64,000 bases of DNA from Nocardia rhizosphaerihabitans (lineage in GTDB: Bacteria > Actinomycetota > Actinomycetes > Mycobacteriales > Mycobacteriaceae): assembly GCF_014646295.1 (NCBI RefSeq), contig NZ_BMNE01000006.1, positions 62,001 through 126,000 on the forward strand. The letters run 5' to 3'. Below the pieces are notes generated by a model. That model was not told where the DNA came from. It saw only the letters and a list, made by a program, of their open reading frames with translations, and searched no databases. This document shows positions 23,976 through 32,948 of this stretch, one piece after another (position 1 is the stretch's first letter; every line of letters begins with the position of its first letter). The position numbers were made by a program, and so were the translations under genes.

Positions 23976-26360
23976 TCAGTAGATGTAGGCGGTGTGGGGA
24001 AGATCGGCGACCGAGGTACCTACCCGCACGATGAACTCGCCCGGCTCGCTCTCCCAGCCGGTGGGTCCCCAATGCTGGAAGGCGCGCTCGGGCAAGGGGA
24101 TCGCGACGGTCCGCGAATCGCCGGGAGCCAGGGTGACTGCGGTGAAGCCGGCCAGCCAGCGGACCGGTCGATCCACGGCACTGTCCGGGCGCGAGAGGTA
24201 GACCTGAACGACCTGTTTGCCTTCGCGATCGCCGGTGTTGGTGACCGTGATCGAGACGGTGCGTCCCTCGATAACGAGATCGTCGGTCGACCACGTCGTA
24301 TAGCCGAGGCCGTGGCCGAACGGGTAGGCGGGTTCGGTGCCCGCCCGCAGCCACGCGCGGTAGCCGAGGTGGATGCCCTCGGTGTAGTCGAGAACACCGT
24401 CGACCGGCGTGGTGTTCAGGACCGGGACGTCGGCCATGGTCTTGGGCCAGGTGGTCGGCAGCCGGCCGCCGGGTTCGGCGGTGCCGGTGAGCACGTCGGC
24501 CAGTGCCGCGCCGAACTCCTGGCCGGGGAACCAGGCCAGCAGCACCGCGGCGACGGCGTCACGCCACGGCATCTCCACCGGCGCACCGGAATTCACGACG
24601 ACAACGGTGCGCGGATTCACCGCGGCGACGGCGGCGACGAGCTCGTCCTGACGGCCGGGCAGCCGCAGGGAGGTGCGGTCGACGCCCTCGCTCTCGATCT
24701 GCTCGGTGGTGCCGACCACGACCACCGCCACCTCGGCCGCGCGTGCCAGTTCGACGGCGGCCGCGAATTCCTCCTCGTCGTCGCGCTGGGGACGCCGGAT
24801 GCCGAGGGTGGCGCCGAGAATGATGCCGAGGCCGGGCATCGCCTCCTCGATGCTCGTCACGAGCCGCACCTCGACCTCGTCGCCGACCGCGAGCGTACGG
24901 GTCACGTGACGTTGGGGCGGGTTGAGCAGCGCCGCCGCCGGATCGCCGGAATCCAGCGTCACGTTCTCGTCCAGCACGGTCTCGCCGTCGATGTCGAGCC
25001 GGATGCGGCCGACACCGCCGAAACCGATCTGCCAGTCACCGGCCATGTCGGCCCGCAGGCGGGTGCACATCTCGACCGTGTTCGACTGCGCGGCCAGCGG
25101 TTCGCCGAGCAGCACGAGACGGCTGGTGGTGCGGTGCTGGGTGCCGAGCACGGTGTCGTCCTTCAGGTACCGCGCGGACAGTCCCGGCTCGCCGGTCTCC
25201 GGATCGGTCATGATCACCAGCGGGGCCGGAATCAGGTCCTCGGACAGGTGAACACCCGCGGTGTACGTCAGCGGTAGGCGCCCGGTCAGCCCCTCCACCG
25301 GGGTGGTGGTGTGGCCGGGGATCACGGTCGCGCTGCCACCGCCGAGGAAGCGGGGTTCGCCCGCCGACGGGCCGAGCAGGGCGACGGTCGTCTCCGGCGC
25401 CAACGGCAGTGCGCCGTCGTTGCGCACCAGGACCATGGCCTGCGCCGCGACCCGGCGGACCAGATCCTGGGCTTGCTCGTCGCTGAAAATCGGTGTGGGC
25501 TGGGGTGTTCCGTCCAGGGCGCCAACCCGCTCGGCGAACCGCAGGATGCGGCGCACCTTGTCGTCGACGGCCGACTCGGCGATCTCGCCTGCGCGCACGG
25601 CGGCGGCCAGCGGTTCACCCCACAGGTACGGCGGGCCGGGCATGCACAGGTCGGTACCTTGCGCCGCGCTCTCGGTGGTGCGCACGGCCGTCCAGTCCGA
25701 GACCACCACCCCGTCGAATCCCCATGTGCCCTTGAGCGGTTCGTCGAGCAGGGAGTTCTCGGTCATGGTGGTGCCGTTGACGGCGTTGTAGGCGTCCATG
25801 ATCATCCACGCGCCCGCCTCGACGGTGCGTTCGAACGGGTAGAGGTAGAGCTCACGCAGTGCCCGGTCGTCGACGCGGACGTCGACGGTGAAGCGATCGG
25901 TCTCGGAATCGTTGGCCACGTAGTGCTTCGGGCACGCGCTGACCCCGTGCGCCTGCACTGCCCGCACGTAGGCGTCGGCCATCTCGGCGGTGAGCAGCGG
26001 GTCCTCGGAGAAGCATTCGAAATGTCGGCCGCCCAGCGGGGAGCGGTGCAGGTTCATCGTCGGGCCGAGCACGGCGTAGACGTCTTTGCGGCGGGCTTCG
26101 GCGGCGATGAGGGCGCCGATCTCGGTGAGCAGGGCGGGGTCCCAGGTCGCGGCGATCGCGGTGCCCGAGGGCAGGCTCACCGACGGGTCGCGTTCGTCCC
26201 AGTTCTCGCCGCGCACACCGGAGGGTCCGTCGGAGACCGGCATCTCGGCGAGTCCGAGCGCGGGGTCACCGGCCATCCGGAACAGGCTCGCGCCGGAGAT
26301 CAGCCGGAGCTTGCCGTCCAGATCCAGCTTGGCGAGCAGTTCCTCGATGTGGTCTTCCAT
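23976..26360 (-). CDS. GH3 beta-glucosidase-like enzyme
   Basis: 794 aa. The N-terminal GH3 barrel holds MNLHRSPLGGRHFECFSEDP near residue 102, KHYVANDSE near 145, and the nucleophile segment GVVVSDWTAVR (Asp near 220). A second GH3 domain, a PA14-like insert (residues 385-520) and a C-terminal fibronectin III-like domain complete the family layout. No signal peptide, so intracellular. It would remove terminal beta-linked sugars from imported glycosides. It lies between an exported hydrolase and an MFS gene. A close paralogue is at 41310. Confidence 0.93.
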   Translation of the reverse strand: MEDHIEELLAKLDLDGKLRLISGASLFRMAGDPALGLAEMPVSDGPSGVRGENWDERDPSVSLPSGTAIAATWDPALLTEIGALIAAEARRKDVYAVLGPTMNLHRSPLGGRHFECFSEDPLLTAEMADAYVRAVQAHGVSACPKHYVANDSETDRFTVDVRVDDRALRELYLYPFERTVEAGAWMIMDAYNAVNGTTMTENSLLDEPLKGTWGFDGVVVSDWTAVRTTESAAQGTDLCMPGPPYLWGEPLAAAVRAGEIAESAVDDKVRRILRFAERVGALDGTPQPTPIFSDEQAQDLVRRVAAQAMVLVRNDGALPLAPETTVALLGPSAGEPRFLGGGSATVIPGHTTTPVEGLTGRLPLTYTAGVHLSEDLIPAPLVIMTDPETGEPGLSARYLKDDTVLGTQHRTTSRLVLLGEPLAAQSNTVEMCTRLRADMAGDWQIGFGGVGRIRLDIDGETVLDENVTLDSGDPAAALLNPPQRHVTRTLAVGDEVEVRLVTSIEEAMPGLGIILGATLGIRRPQRDDEEEFAAAVELARAAEVAVVVVGTTEQIESEGVDRTSLRLPGRQDELVAAVAAVNPRTVVVVNSGAPVEMPWRDAVAAVLLAWFPGQEFGAALADVLTGTAEPGGRLPTTWPKTMADVPVLNTTPVDGVLDYTEGIHLGYRAWLRAGTEPAYPFGHGLGYTTWSTDDLVIEGRTVSITVTNTGDREGKQVVQVYLSRPDSAVDRPVRWLAGFTAVTLAPGDSRTVAIPLPERAFQHWGPTGWESEPGEFIVRVGTSVADLPHTAYIY

Positions 26361-26381
26361 GAAGAGGCAGCCTTTCCTAGG

Positions 26382-27395
26382 TCAGCGGGTGATGGTGCTG
26401 GCTTGATCGGACCAGTGGGGGTTGTGCAGGAGTTCGCCGGTGTCGGCGAGGAACACGGCGCGGGCATCGGGATCGCCGCGCAGCCGGTCCATGAACCAGG
26501 CGGTGACGTAGCCGAGGTAGCGGTAGACGCCCTCGGTGCAGCTGTAGTTGGTGCAGTTCGGCTGGCCTTGGACGTCGTTGTGCTGGGCGCCCACCACCGC
26601 GGCGCGAGCCTTGGGCAGCTCTGCGGGTAGTGCGTCGTAGTACGCCTGCATCGATTGCATGCCGATCAGCTGCGGCGGGAGTTGCTGCGTCGAGGGTGAG
26701 GCACCGTCTGCCGAACCGTTGACCAGCAGCACCGAGCCCGAGGTCACCGCGGTGGGATCGATGCAGGCGCTCTGGCCGTCGACGGTCGGCAGCGACGCGC
26801 AGGCCGCCGACCACGGCATCTCGAGGGTCACCGCGGTGTCGACGGCACCGCCGCCGCGCGCGAGCGCGTTGATCGCACCGAGGCCGCCTTGTGAATGCCC
26901 CACAGCCCCCGCGGTGGTGGTGTCGACCTTGCCGTGGAAGACGCTGTCCGGGTCGCTGTTCTGCTGAGCCAGGTACCGCACCGCGTCGAGGATCTGCACG
27001 CCGGTGCCGGTGTCGGTGCGGTCGGCGGCGATCACCACGAATCCCCACGACGCGAGATGCGCGAGCAGATACGCGTATTCACGCGGGTGGGCCAGGGTGC
27101 CGTTGCCCCAGGTGATCACCGGACGCACGACACCGCCTGCGCCCAGATCGGCCGGGTACCAGATCTCGTAGCTGTCGCCGGTCGACGTGCAGCAGTCGAT
27201 GCCGGTTCGCTCGGCCACTGCCCAAGGGCCGGGCGCGTAATAGGTGGCCTCCAGCGGGGCGGCGGGCTGATAGGACGGCGCCGCCGCTGCCGGTGTCACC
27301 CCGGTCGCCGCGGCGACGAGCAGTGCGAGAGAGATCAGCGCGGCCCGCGCGCCGGTGCGCGGGCGCCGACCGGACAAGACAGTTTTGTTGCTCAC
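26382..27395 (-). CDS. Exported alpha/beta hydrolase (polyester hydrolase/cutinase-like)
   Basis: 337 aa from GTG 27395. The N-terminus has a Sec-type signal: RRPRTGARAA, then SLALLVAAATGVTPAAAAPS. The alpha/beta hydrolase fold shows WGNGTLAHP near residue 97, ASWGFVVIAADRTDTGTG near 118, nucleophile GHSQGGLG near 165 and a late His (AQHNDVQG). Cysteines (DCCTST, CASLPTVDGQSACIDP, CTNYSCTEG) suggest disulfides, in keeping with secretion. The GH3 gene starts 21 bp after its stop, so it heads the GH3-MFS transcript. Confidence 0.85.
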   Translation of the reverse strand: MSNKTVLSGRRPRTGARAALISLALLVAAATGVTPAAAAPSYQPAAPLEATYYAPGPWAVAERTGIDCCTSTGDSYEIWYPADLGAGGVVRPVITWGNGTLAHPREYAYLLAHLASWGFVVIAADRTDTGTGVQILDAVRYLAQQNSDPDSVFHGKVDTTTAGAVGHSQGGLGAINALARGGGAVDTAVTLEMPWSAACASLPTVDGQSACIDPTAVTSGSVLLVNGSADGASPSTQQLPPQLIGMQSMQAYYDALPAELPKARAAVVGAQHNDVQGQPNCTNYSCTEGVYRYLGYVTAWFMDRLRGDPDARAVFLADTGELLHNPHWSDQASTITR

Positions 27396-27540
27396 GATGT
27401 CGGACGATAGGGAGACCAACGGCTGGACAAGGCGGGCCGCGCCGTCTTGCAGACTGTTTGCAGACACCCCGCGCGGGGGGAAATCGGCGACGTAAGCTCG
27501 AAATGATGAACGAGTCGGCCCGCACTGTCGCGGACCTCGC

Positions 27541-27624
27541 ATGAGCGAGCGCAGCGAGCGAACCGCAAGCACAGCTGAGCCCTCGCTCGTGACGGAGCCG
27601 AGCGCCAGCGAGGTGGAGTCATGA
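27541..27624 (+). repeat. SERSER-type interspersed element / 27-codon ORF
   Basis: ATGAGCGAGCGCAGCGAGCG followed by a short ORF (MSERSERTASTAEPSLVTEP) ending in TGA that overlaps the ATG of the XRE gene (ATGA at 27621). GAGCGAGCGCAGCGAGC is itself a palindrome-rich repeat commonly scattered in actinobacterial genomes. It may be a mobile repeat that inserted just before the regulator, or a leader peptide coupled to it. Confidence 0.5.
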
Positions 27625-28865
27625 GTGAGGTCGGCTCGGCGCTGCGTGTCGCGCGAACGGCCGCGGGAATCAGCCTTCAGGGCATGGCCGCGCGCACGAA
27701 CTATTCCAAGCCGTATCTCGGTCAGCTCGAGACCGGGGCCCGGGCGGTGCGTGCCGAGCACGTGGCCGCCTACGAGTCGGCGCTGGACACGTCGCTGGAT
27801 CAACTGCACGACCAGCTTGCCGTCGAATCGGTCGACGAACTCGACGATCTGCCCACCCAGCTGTCGTCGCTGCTGTTGCCGCACCGCACGCACGTGCGTG
27901 GCGATCACCCCACCTTCGCCACGACCGAACTGGCGGCCGCCGAGCAGCTCGTGACCTGGGCGCGGGGCAGACAGTGGGGCGACGGGCAGGCGCCGCGCCA
28001 CGCGGTCACGGCGTGGCTGACCGCGAATCTGCCCCGATTACAGCAGTTCTCGGATGCCACCCGGCACGGCCGTGCCCTGCGGGTCGGTGCGGAACTGGCC
28101 GATATCGCCGCCGCCATGAGCTGGGACGTGGAGGACATCACCGCGGCTCGCCGGTATTCGGTCGCCGCCGCGCGGCTGGCCCACGCAGCGGGTGACACGG
28201 TGCTGACGGCCGCGATCCTCACCGAGTCGACCTGGCAGCTCCTCGACAGTGGCAGCCCGGCGGAGGCGCTGGAGGTCGCCCAGCTCGCCCAGTATCTGGC
28301 GCGCCGCACGGCGACGCCGCCGCTGCGGCTGGCGCTGGCCGAACTGGAGGCGTACGCGCACGGCATTCTTGGTGAACAGGCCGCGTTCCAGCGCGCGATC
28401 GTCGTCGCCGCGGAATGCCGTGGCGAAGCCGCGGAGACCGCGGCCGCTGATCGCCCCGCCGACCGCAGCCTCACCGCGGCCACCATCGGCATGCTCCTCG
28501 GCCCGCGCCGGGACTGGCCGGGGCCGGGCCGGCAGTCGCGGCTACTCGGGCACAGCTACCGGCAGCTCATCGCCACCCGGCCCGACCTGGCCCGGATCGC
28601 CTTCGGCGAGGTCCATCCACCGTTGCCGCGGGAATTCCTGACACCGGCGATGGCCGCGATCTCCTCGGCTCGCCTGCAGTTGATGCTCGGCGAGCCCGAA
28701 CACGCGGTCGAGCAGGTCGGGCTGGCGTTGTCGCTCGACGGCAACCCGACCGGCCGCACCGCCGCCCGGCTGTCCGACTTCTGGCATGAGTCGGTCGAGT
28801 TCGCTGCGGTCCCGGCGGTGGGCGAAGTCCGCGGCGCGATCCGCGACATGGTCAGGCATCCGTGA
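27621..28865 (+). CDS. XRE-family regulator with TPR-like sensor domain
   Basis: 414 aa. The N-terminal helix-turn-helix (SLQGMAARTNYSKPYLGQLE, residues 18-38) is of the XRE type. The rest is helical, with TPR-like pairs (ELADIAAAMSWDVEDITAAR, LLDSGSPAEALEVAQLAQYL, ARLQLMLGEPEHAVEQVGLA). This is the layout of large actinobacterial XRE-TPR regulators that respond to small ligands or peptides. Divergent from the exported hydrolase at 27395 with a 225-bp gap. Its start overlaps the short SERSER ORF. Confidence 0.88.
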   Translation: MSEVGSALRVARTAAGISLQGMAARTNYSKPYLGQLETGARAVRAEHVAAYESALDTSLDQLHDQLAVESVDELDDLPTQLSSLLLPHRTHVRGDHPTFATTELAAAEQLVTWARGRQWGDGQAPRHAVTAWLTANLPRLQQFSDATRHGRALRVGAELADIAAAMSWDVEDITAARRYSVAAARLAHAAGDTVLTAAILTESTWQLLDSGSPAEALEVAQLAQYLARRTATPPLRLALAELEAYAHGILGEQAAFQRAIVVAAECRGEAAETAAADRPADRSLTAATIGMLLGPRRDWPGPGRQSRLLGHSYRQLIATRPDLARIAFGEVHPPLPREFLTPAMAAISSARLQLMLGEPEHAVEQVGLALSLDGNPTGRTAARLSDFWHESVEFAAVPAVGEVRGAIRDMVRHP

Positions 28866-28936
28866 GCGCGGGTGCTCGGCCGCGGCCGGACCGGCGCTGC
28901 GCGCCACCGTCCCCGCGCATCCCCGAGCTCGGCTGA

Positions 28937-28970
28937 CTCAGCCGGTGGCTGCGGCGCCGCGCCGGCTGAG
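28937..28970. terminator. Possible hairpin at convergent gene ends
   Basis: CTCAGCCGG (28937-28945) pairs perfectly with CCGGCTGAG (28962-28970). It overlaps the last codons of the DUF305 gene and lies 71 bp after the XRE stop. Confidence 0.45.
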
Positions 28971-29555
28971 CAGCAGACCGATCAGCCCGGACTCCTGACT
29001 CTGTGTGCTGATCATGTCGCGGGCCGCCTGTTCGACCGGGCCGCCGGTGGACAGCTCGTCGAATGTCTGGGCCATGGCGACGCCGCCCTGGTGGTGGCGA
29101 TACATCAGGCGCAGGAACATCGTTTCCGCTTCACCGCCGTGAGCCAGGGCGAGGGCGTCGAGGTCGGCCCGGGTGGCCATGCCGGGCATCGTCGCCGACG
29201 CGGTGTGCTGATGACCGGTAGGCATCCATGACATCGGGTGCGGGTTGGTCGGGGTCGTCCCGGCCAACCGGAGCCAGCCGAGCATCATGCCGATCTCCAG
29301 GCGCTGGGCATCGGCGATCTGGTCGGCCAGTTGCCGCACAGTGGGGTCGACGTCGGCGGCGAGCCGATCGACCATCATCAGCGCCTGCTGATGGTGGCCG
29401 ATCATGTCCTGCACGAAGCCGATCTCGGTGGGCGTCAATGCCGGTGCGGCCGTAGCGGTCTCGGGCACCACGGCCGGTCGCAGGGCCGCGCCGAGCACCA
29501 GCAGGAGCAGGATCGACACGGCGGCCGCGGCGCCCAGCAGCACCCGTCGACTCAT
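28938..29555 (-). CDS. DUF305 exported protein
   Basis: 205 aa. The N-terminal hydrophobic anchor (RRVLLGAAAAVSILLLLVLG) suggests export with membrane tethering. Two halves carry the His/Met motifs of DUF305: DMIGHHQQALMMVDRLA near residue 55 and FLRLMYRHHQGGVAMAQTF near 150. Such motifs fit binding of copper or another soft metal; the role is not established. Start overlaps the stop of the LVIVD gene (ATGA), so it is translationally coupled as the third gene of the TetR-LVIVD-DUF305 operon. Confidence 0.9.
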   Translation of the reverse strand: MSRRVLLGAAAAVSILLLLVLGAALRPAVVPETATAAPALTPTEIGFVQDMIGHHQQALMMVDRLAADVDPTVRQLADQIADAQRLEIGMMLGWLRLAGTTPTNPHPMSWMPTGHQHTASATMPGMATRADLDALALAHGGEAETMFLRLMYRHHQGGVAMAQTFDELSTGGPVEQAARDMISTQSQESGLIGLLLSRRGAAATG

Positions 29556-31102
29556 GAGCCGACCGTCGAGTGCTGGTCGGCGGGCGGGGTGTACACCTCG
29601 GGCGACAACTCCAGGGTGAGCAGGCCGTTGTCGGCGCAGGTGGCCCACAGCTGATTGCCACGCCATTCGGGAGCGGAGAAGCACCAGTCGGTGGAGAGGT
29701 CGCCGAAGGCCACGTCGCCGGTGCGCGAGCTGGTCGCCTGCTCGGGATCGAAGGCGCCCGACTCGACGGCCTGCATGACCGAGGGCGCGCTGAGCAGCGG
29801 GATACCGATGATCGAGGCGAGGGCGTGCGGGGAGTTCCACAGCTCGCTGTTCTGGCCGGTGCGCGCGGGCGGGTTGTAGTAGGCGATCTCGCGCACCTGG
29901 AACGGATCGCGCACATCGAACACCCGGATACCGGAGGAGATCCAGCCGCACGCGAGCGCGGTGGGATTCACCGGACGATCGGCGGAGCAGTAGTGGGCGT
30001 CGTAGGCGAACAGTGAGCCGCCCATGCTGGAGGCCATCGCGCTGTCGCGGTGCTGCGCCAGATTGATCTCCAGCTTGATCGTGTTCACCACGCGCGGGTG
30101 GGTGTCGTCGGAGATGTCGATGAGTTTGACACCGCCGGAGCCCGCCTCGTCGGCGCTGAACAGGTACGGCACGCCGTTGTAGGTGACGGGGACGTTCTGC
30201 TGGGTCGCCCAGCCGTCGGTCCAGGTCAGCTGGGCGATGATCGGTACCTGCGGGTCGGGATCACGTCGCTGCACCGCGGAGGTGTCCAGGATGGTCAGTC
30301 CGCCCATATTGTTCGCCAGATACAGACGGTTGCCGTCGGCGCGCAGGCCCATGCCGTGCATGGACTGGCCCGGCATGCCCTGCCAGATCACGCGGGGGTC
30401 GGCCGGATCGGTCAGATCGACGGCGCTGACGATGCCGGGGATGACGCCCGATGCCCAATAGGTGCGGCCGTCGGGGGAGAAGCCGCCTTCGTGCGCCGTG
30501 ATCTGCACCGGCAGGCTCAGGTCGGTGCCGGGGCCCGGGTTGAGCAGGCGCGGGTGCGCGCAGTCGGAGATGTCGTAGACCGAGATCAGCCCGGCGCCGG
30601 TGAACGCGGGAACGCCGGTGCCGACCAGCAGCTTTCGCGCAGCATTGACCTTGAGGCTCTCCCAGGTCCCCGCCAGCATGGCCGGCTCGGTGAGCGTGGC
30701 GGTGAGCACCGGGTTCGCCGGATCGGCGACGTCGATCACCTGCACGCCCTGCGCGGGACCGAGCAGGTTGCCGGGGAAGAAGCTGCCCAGGTAGACGCAG
30801 TGGTCGAACTGCGTCGAGGTGATCCCGGCGCCGCGACCCGCGTAGCCGCCGATGCGGCTGATGTTGCATCGGTAGCCCTGTGTGCTGCGGCCGCTGTCGC
30901 GGTCGGCAGCGGGCACGTCGCCCTGCAGGCCGGGTTCCGGGAGCGCGTCGCCCGCGCAGCTCGCGCGGGCGACGGCGGTATCGGCGATCTCGCGATTCTC
31001 CAGGACGATCCCCGATGAGTCGGGCTGTGCGATGCCGATCGCAGCGGGAACCAGCAGCACGGCCGCGGCGGCGGCGAGCAGGCGGCGATAGGGAGTTCTC
31101 AT
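29552..31102 (-). CDS. Exported LVIVD-repeat protein
   Basis: 516 aa. An N-terminal signal (RRLLAAAAAVLLVPAAIGIA) is followed by repeats of the LVIVD type, a bacterial surface beta-propeller: VQVIDVADPANPVL, ISVYDISDCAHPRLL, VSAVDLTDPADPRVIW, LTILDTSAVQ, VKLIDISDDTHPRVV and IRVFDVRDPFQVREI. Conserved HEGG/HGMG and AYDAHYC segments occur. Its enzymatic activity, if any, is unknown. The start overlaps the TetR stop (ATGA) and its stop overlaps the DUF305 start, so all three are co-translated. Confidence 0.9.
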   Translation of the reverse strand: MRTPYRRLLAAAAAVLLVPAAIGIAQPDSSGIVLENREIADTAVARASCAGDALPEPGLQGDVPAADRDSGRSTQGYRCNISRIGGYAGRGAGITSTQFDHCVYLGSFFPGNLLGPAQGVQVIDVADPANPVLTATLTEPAMLAGTWESLKVNAARKLLVGTGVPAFTGAGLISVYDISDCAHPRLLNPGPGTDLSLPVQITAHEGGFSPDGRTYWASGVIPGIVSAVDLTDPADPRVIWQGMPGQSMHGMGLRADGNRLYLANNMGGLTILDTSAVQRRDPDPQVPIIAQLTWTDGWATQQNVPVTYNGVPYLFSADEAGSGGVKLIDISDDTHPRVVNTIKLEINLAQHRDSAMASSMGGSLFAYDAHYCSADRPVNPTALACGWISSGIRVFDVRDPFQVREIAYYNPPARTGQNSELWNSPHALASIIGIPLLSAPSVMQAVESGAFDPEQATSSRTGDVAFGDLSTDWCFSAPEWRGNQLWATCADNGLLTLELSPEVYTPPADQHSTVGS

Positions 31103-31707
31103 CTCGTACTTTCGTGGTGGACGGCCAGGGTGACCAAGGCCGCGGCGGTCTGGCGGCAGAAGTGTTCGCCGTCCTCGTCGCCGCGGGTGAGGGCGCGCAG
31201 CAGCGTTGCGCCGCGCAGGAATTCGAAGAGCAGGTCGGGATCGCAGGTGGGGGAGACCTGGCCGGACTCGATCGCCGCGTCGATGGTGGCGCGCAGCGCG
31301 ACCCGCGCCAGGCCCTCGCCGCGTTCGCGCAGCCGCCGATAGCTCTGCTCGTCGTCGTGGTACGCCGAGAGCAGGCCGGGGATGCCGGAGCGGGCCGCGG
31401 GGTGGGTGGCGGCGGCGAAGAACAGCCGGGTCCACGCGAGCAGATCCGCGCCGATGTCACCGGTGGGCTGCGGGACCACGCCGGTGTCGAGCGCGAAGAT
31501 CGCGTCCTCGACGAGGTGGATCTTGTTGGGCCACCGCCGGTAGATCGAGGTGGCGACCACGCCTGCCCGGCGCGCGACGCCCTGGATCGTCGTGGCCTGA
31601 AAACCCTGTTCCACCAGCAGTTCCTGGGTGGCGCGCAGCACCTGTTCGTCCAGCTGCGGGTCACGTGGACGGCCGGGACCCTGCCGGACCTCGCTCTGTT
31701 CGGTCAC
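31099..31707 (-). CDS. TetR-family regulator of the LVIVD-DUF305 operon
   Basis: 202 aa, GTG start at 31707 with GGAGGAG 7 bases upstream. The N-terminal domain (QATTIQGVARRAGVVATSIY, then RRWPNK) is a classical TetR HTH. The C-terminal domain resembles the TetR-C class with PAARSGIPGLLSAYHDDEQS. As first gene of the operon it is likely autoregulatory. The 125-bp gap to the divergent gene at 31833 has TTTTTAAAAA (31755-31764), but no clear dyad assigned to this protein. Confidence 0.9.
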   Translation of the reverse strand: MTEQSEVRQGPGRPRDPQLDEQVLRATQELLVEQGFQATTIQGVARRAGVVATSIYRRWPNKIHLVEDAIFALDTGVVPQPTGDIGADLLAWTRLFFAAATHPAARSGIPGLLSAYHDDEQSYRRLRERGEGLARVALRATIDAAIESGQVSPTCDPDLLFEFLRGATLLRALTRGDEDGEHFCRQTAAALVTLAVHHESTR

Positions 31708-31832
31708 CGATCACTCCTCCTTCGATGTCGGCAGAGCCTAGCCGAGATCGGATCTTTTTAAAAACGCGTCATGGTGTATTCGAATTGGGCTAACTTGAAA
31801 CCTGTTCCACCCTTACTCGCGAAGGAAACGCC

Positions 31833-32948
31833 ATGCTGACTCCTCAGGACGAACTGCTCTGCCACCAATTGCCGACCACGTTCGACCACGTCGTCCAGAG
31901 CGATCTGCGCTGGACCGAGCGCATCGTGCTCTACGGCTTCGACACCACCGGCAGGGTCAGCGTCATGACCGGCATGGCGCGCTATCCCAACCGCAATGTC
32001 ATGGACGCCTACGCGATGGTCACCATCGACGGCAAGGCGCACGTGGCGCGCCTGTCGCGGGAGATCAGCGGCAAGTACGACGACCTGGGTGCCTGGCAGG
32101 TCGGCCCCTACCGCTACGAGATCACCGAGCCGCTGCGCGGCGTGCGCGCGAGCCTCGGCGACAACGCTCACGGGCTGCGCCTCGAACTGAACTTCGCCGG
32201 CCAGTTCCCCGCCTACGAGCAGGAACCCGCCTTCTTCCGCACCCGCGGCCGGGTCCGCGAGGACGCGCGACGCTACTACCAGAACGGTGAGATCTCCGGC
32301 TGGCTCGAGGTCGACGGCGAACGCATCGAGATCGATCCGAGCACCTGGTGGTTCGGTCGCGACCACTCGTGGGGCACCAGGCACGGCGGTGGCGGCGGCA
32401 GCCTCGGCGAGGGCGCCGGCCTGCAGCCCTCGGAGATTCCGGACGGCGTCCTGTACTTCATGGGCATCTTCCAGTTCGACGACGAGCTGGTGCACTTCGC
32501 CCAGCGCGAGACCGCCGACGGGCAGCGCTGGCACTTCGAAGGCTCCATCCAGCAGCCCATCGAGGCACAGGCGCCGACCGTGCCGATCGTCAGCGTGACC
32601 CACGACCTGAAGTTCCGTGACGACTTCCGGATCGTCACCGAGGGCGCGTTCACCACGAACGCCGCCGACGGCAGCGTCCGCACCTTCACGGTGACCGCGC
32701 TGCACGACTTCTGGCCCGGTCTGGCCGGCTACGACATGTACCGCGGCTATGCCTCTGGCATCTGGAAGGGCGAGTCCTACAGCGACGGCTTCACCGTCGA
32801 TCTCGACGACACCGAGGAACTGCGGCAGGTCAGCATGCTCACCGAGACGTTCTGCAAGGTCGAGAGCAGCGACGGCAAAGTCGGCTACGGCCTGGTGGAG
32901 ATGGTGTTCATGGGTCGCAACGCCCGTTACGGATACGAGGGCTACTGA
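31833..32948 (+). CDS. Uncharacterised protein of the DUF7064/DUF7065-like type
   Basis: 371 aa, cytoplasmic by sequence. Conserved-looking beta-rich segments include SWTFGRD-like TWWFGRDHSWGTRHGGGGGS near residue 170, FMGIFQFDDELVHFAQRETA near 210 and HDLKFRDDFRIVTEGAF near 255. I recognise it only as a family that recurs near phosphotransferase and lipid-catabolism genes in mycolata. Its activity is unknown. Its TGA overlaps the next ATG (TGATG), so it is coupled to the phosphotransferase. RBS AAGGAAA before the ATG. Confidence 0.75.
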   Translation: MLTPQDELLCHQLPTTFDHVVQSDLRWTERIVLYGFDTTGRVSVMTGMARYPNRNVMDAYAMVTIDGKAHVARLSREISGKYDDLGAWQVGPYRYEITEPLRGVRASLGDNAHGLRLELNFAGQFPAYEQEPAFFRTRGRVREDARRYYQNGEISGWLEVDGERIEIDPSTWWFGRDHSWGTRHGGGGGSLGEGAGLQPSEIPDGVLYFMGIFQFDDELVHFAQRETADGQRWHFEGSIQQPIEAQAPTVPIVSVTHDLKFRDDFRIVTEGAFTTNAADGSVRTFTVTALHDFWPGLAGYDMYRGYASGIWKGESYSDGFTVDLDDTEELRQVSMLTETFCKVESSDGKVGYGLVEMVFMGRNARYGYEGY

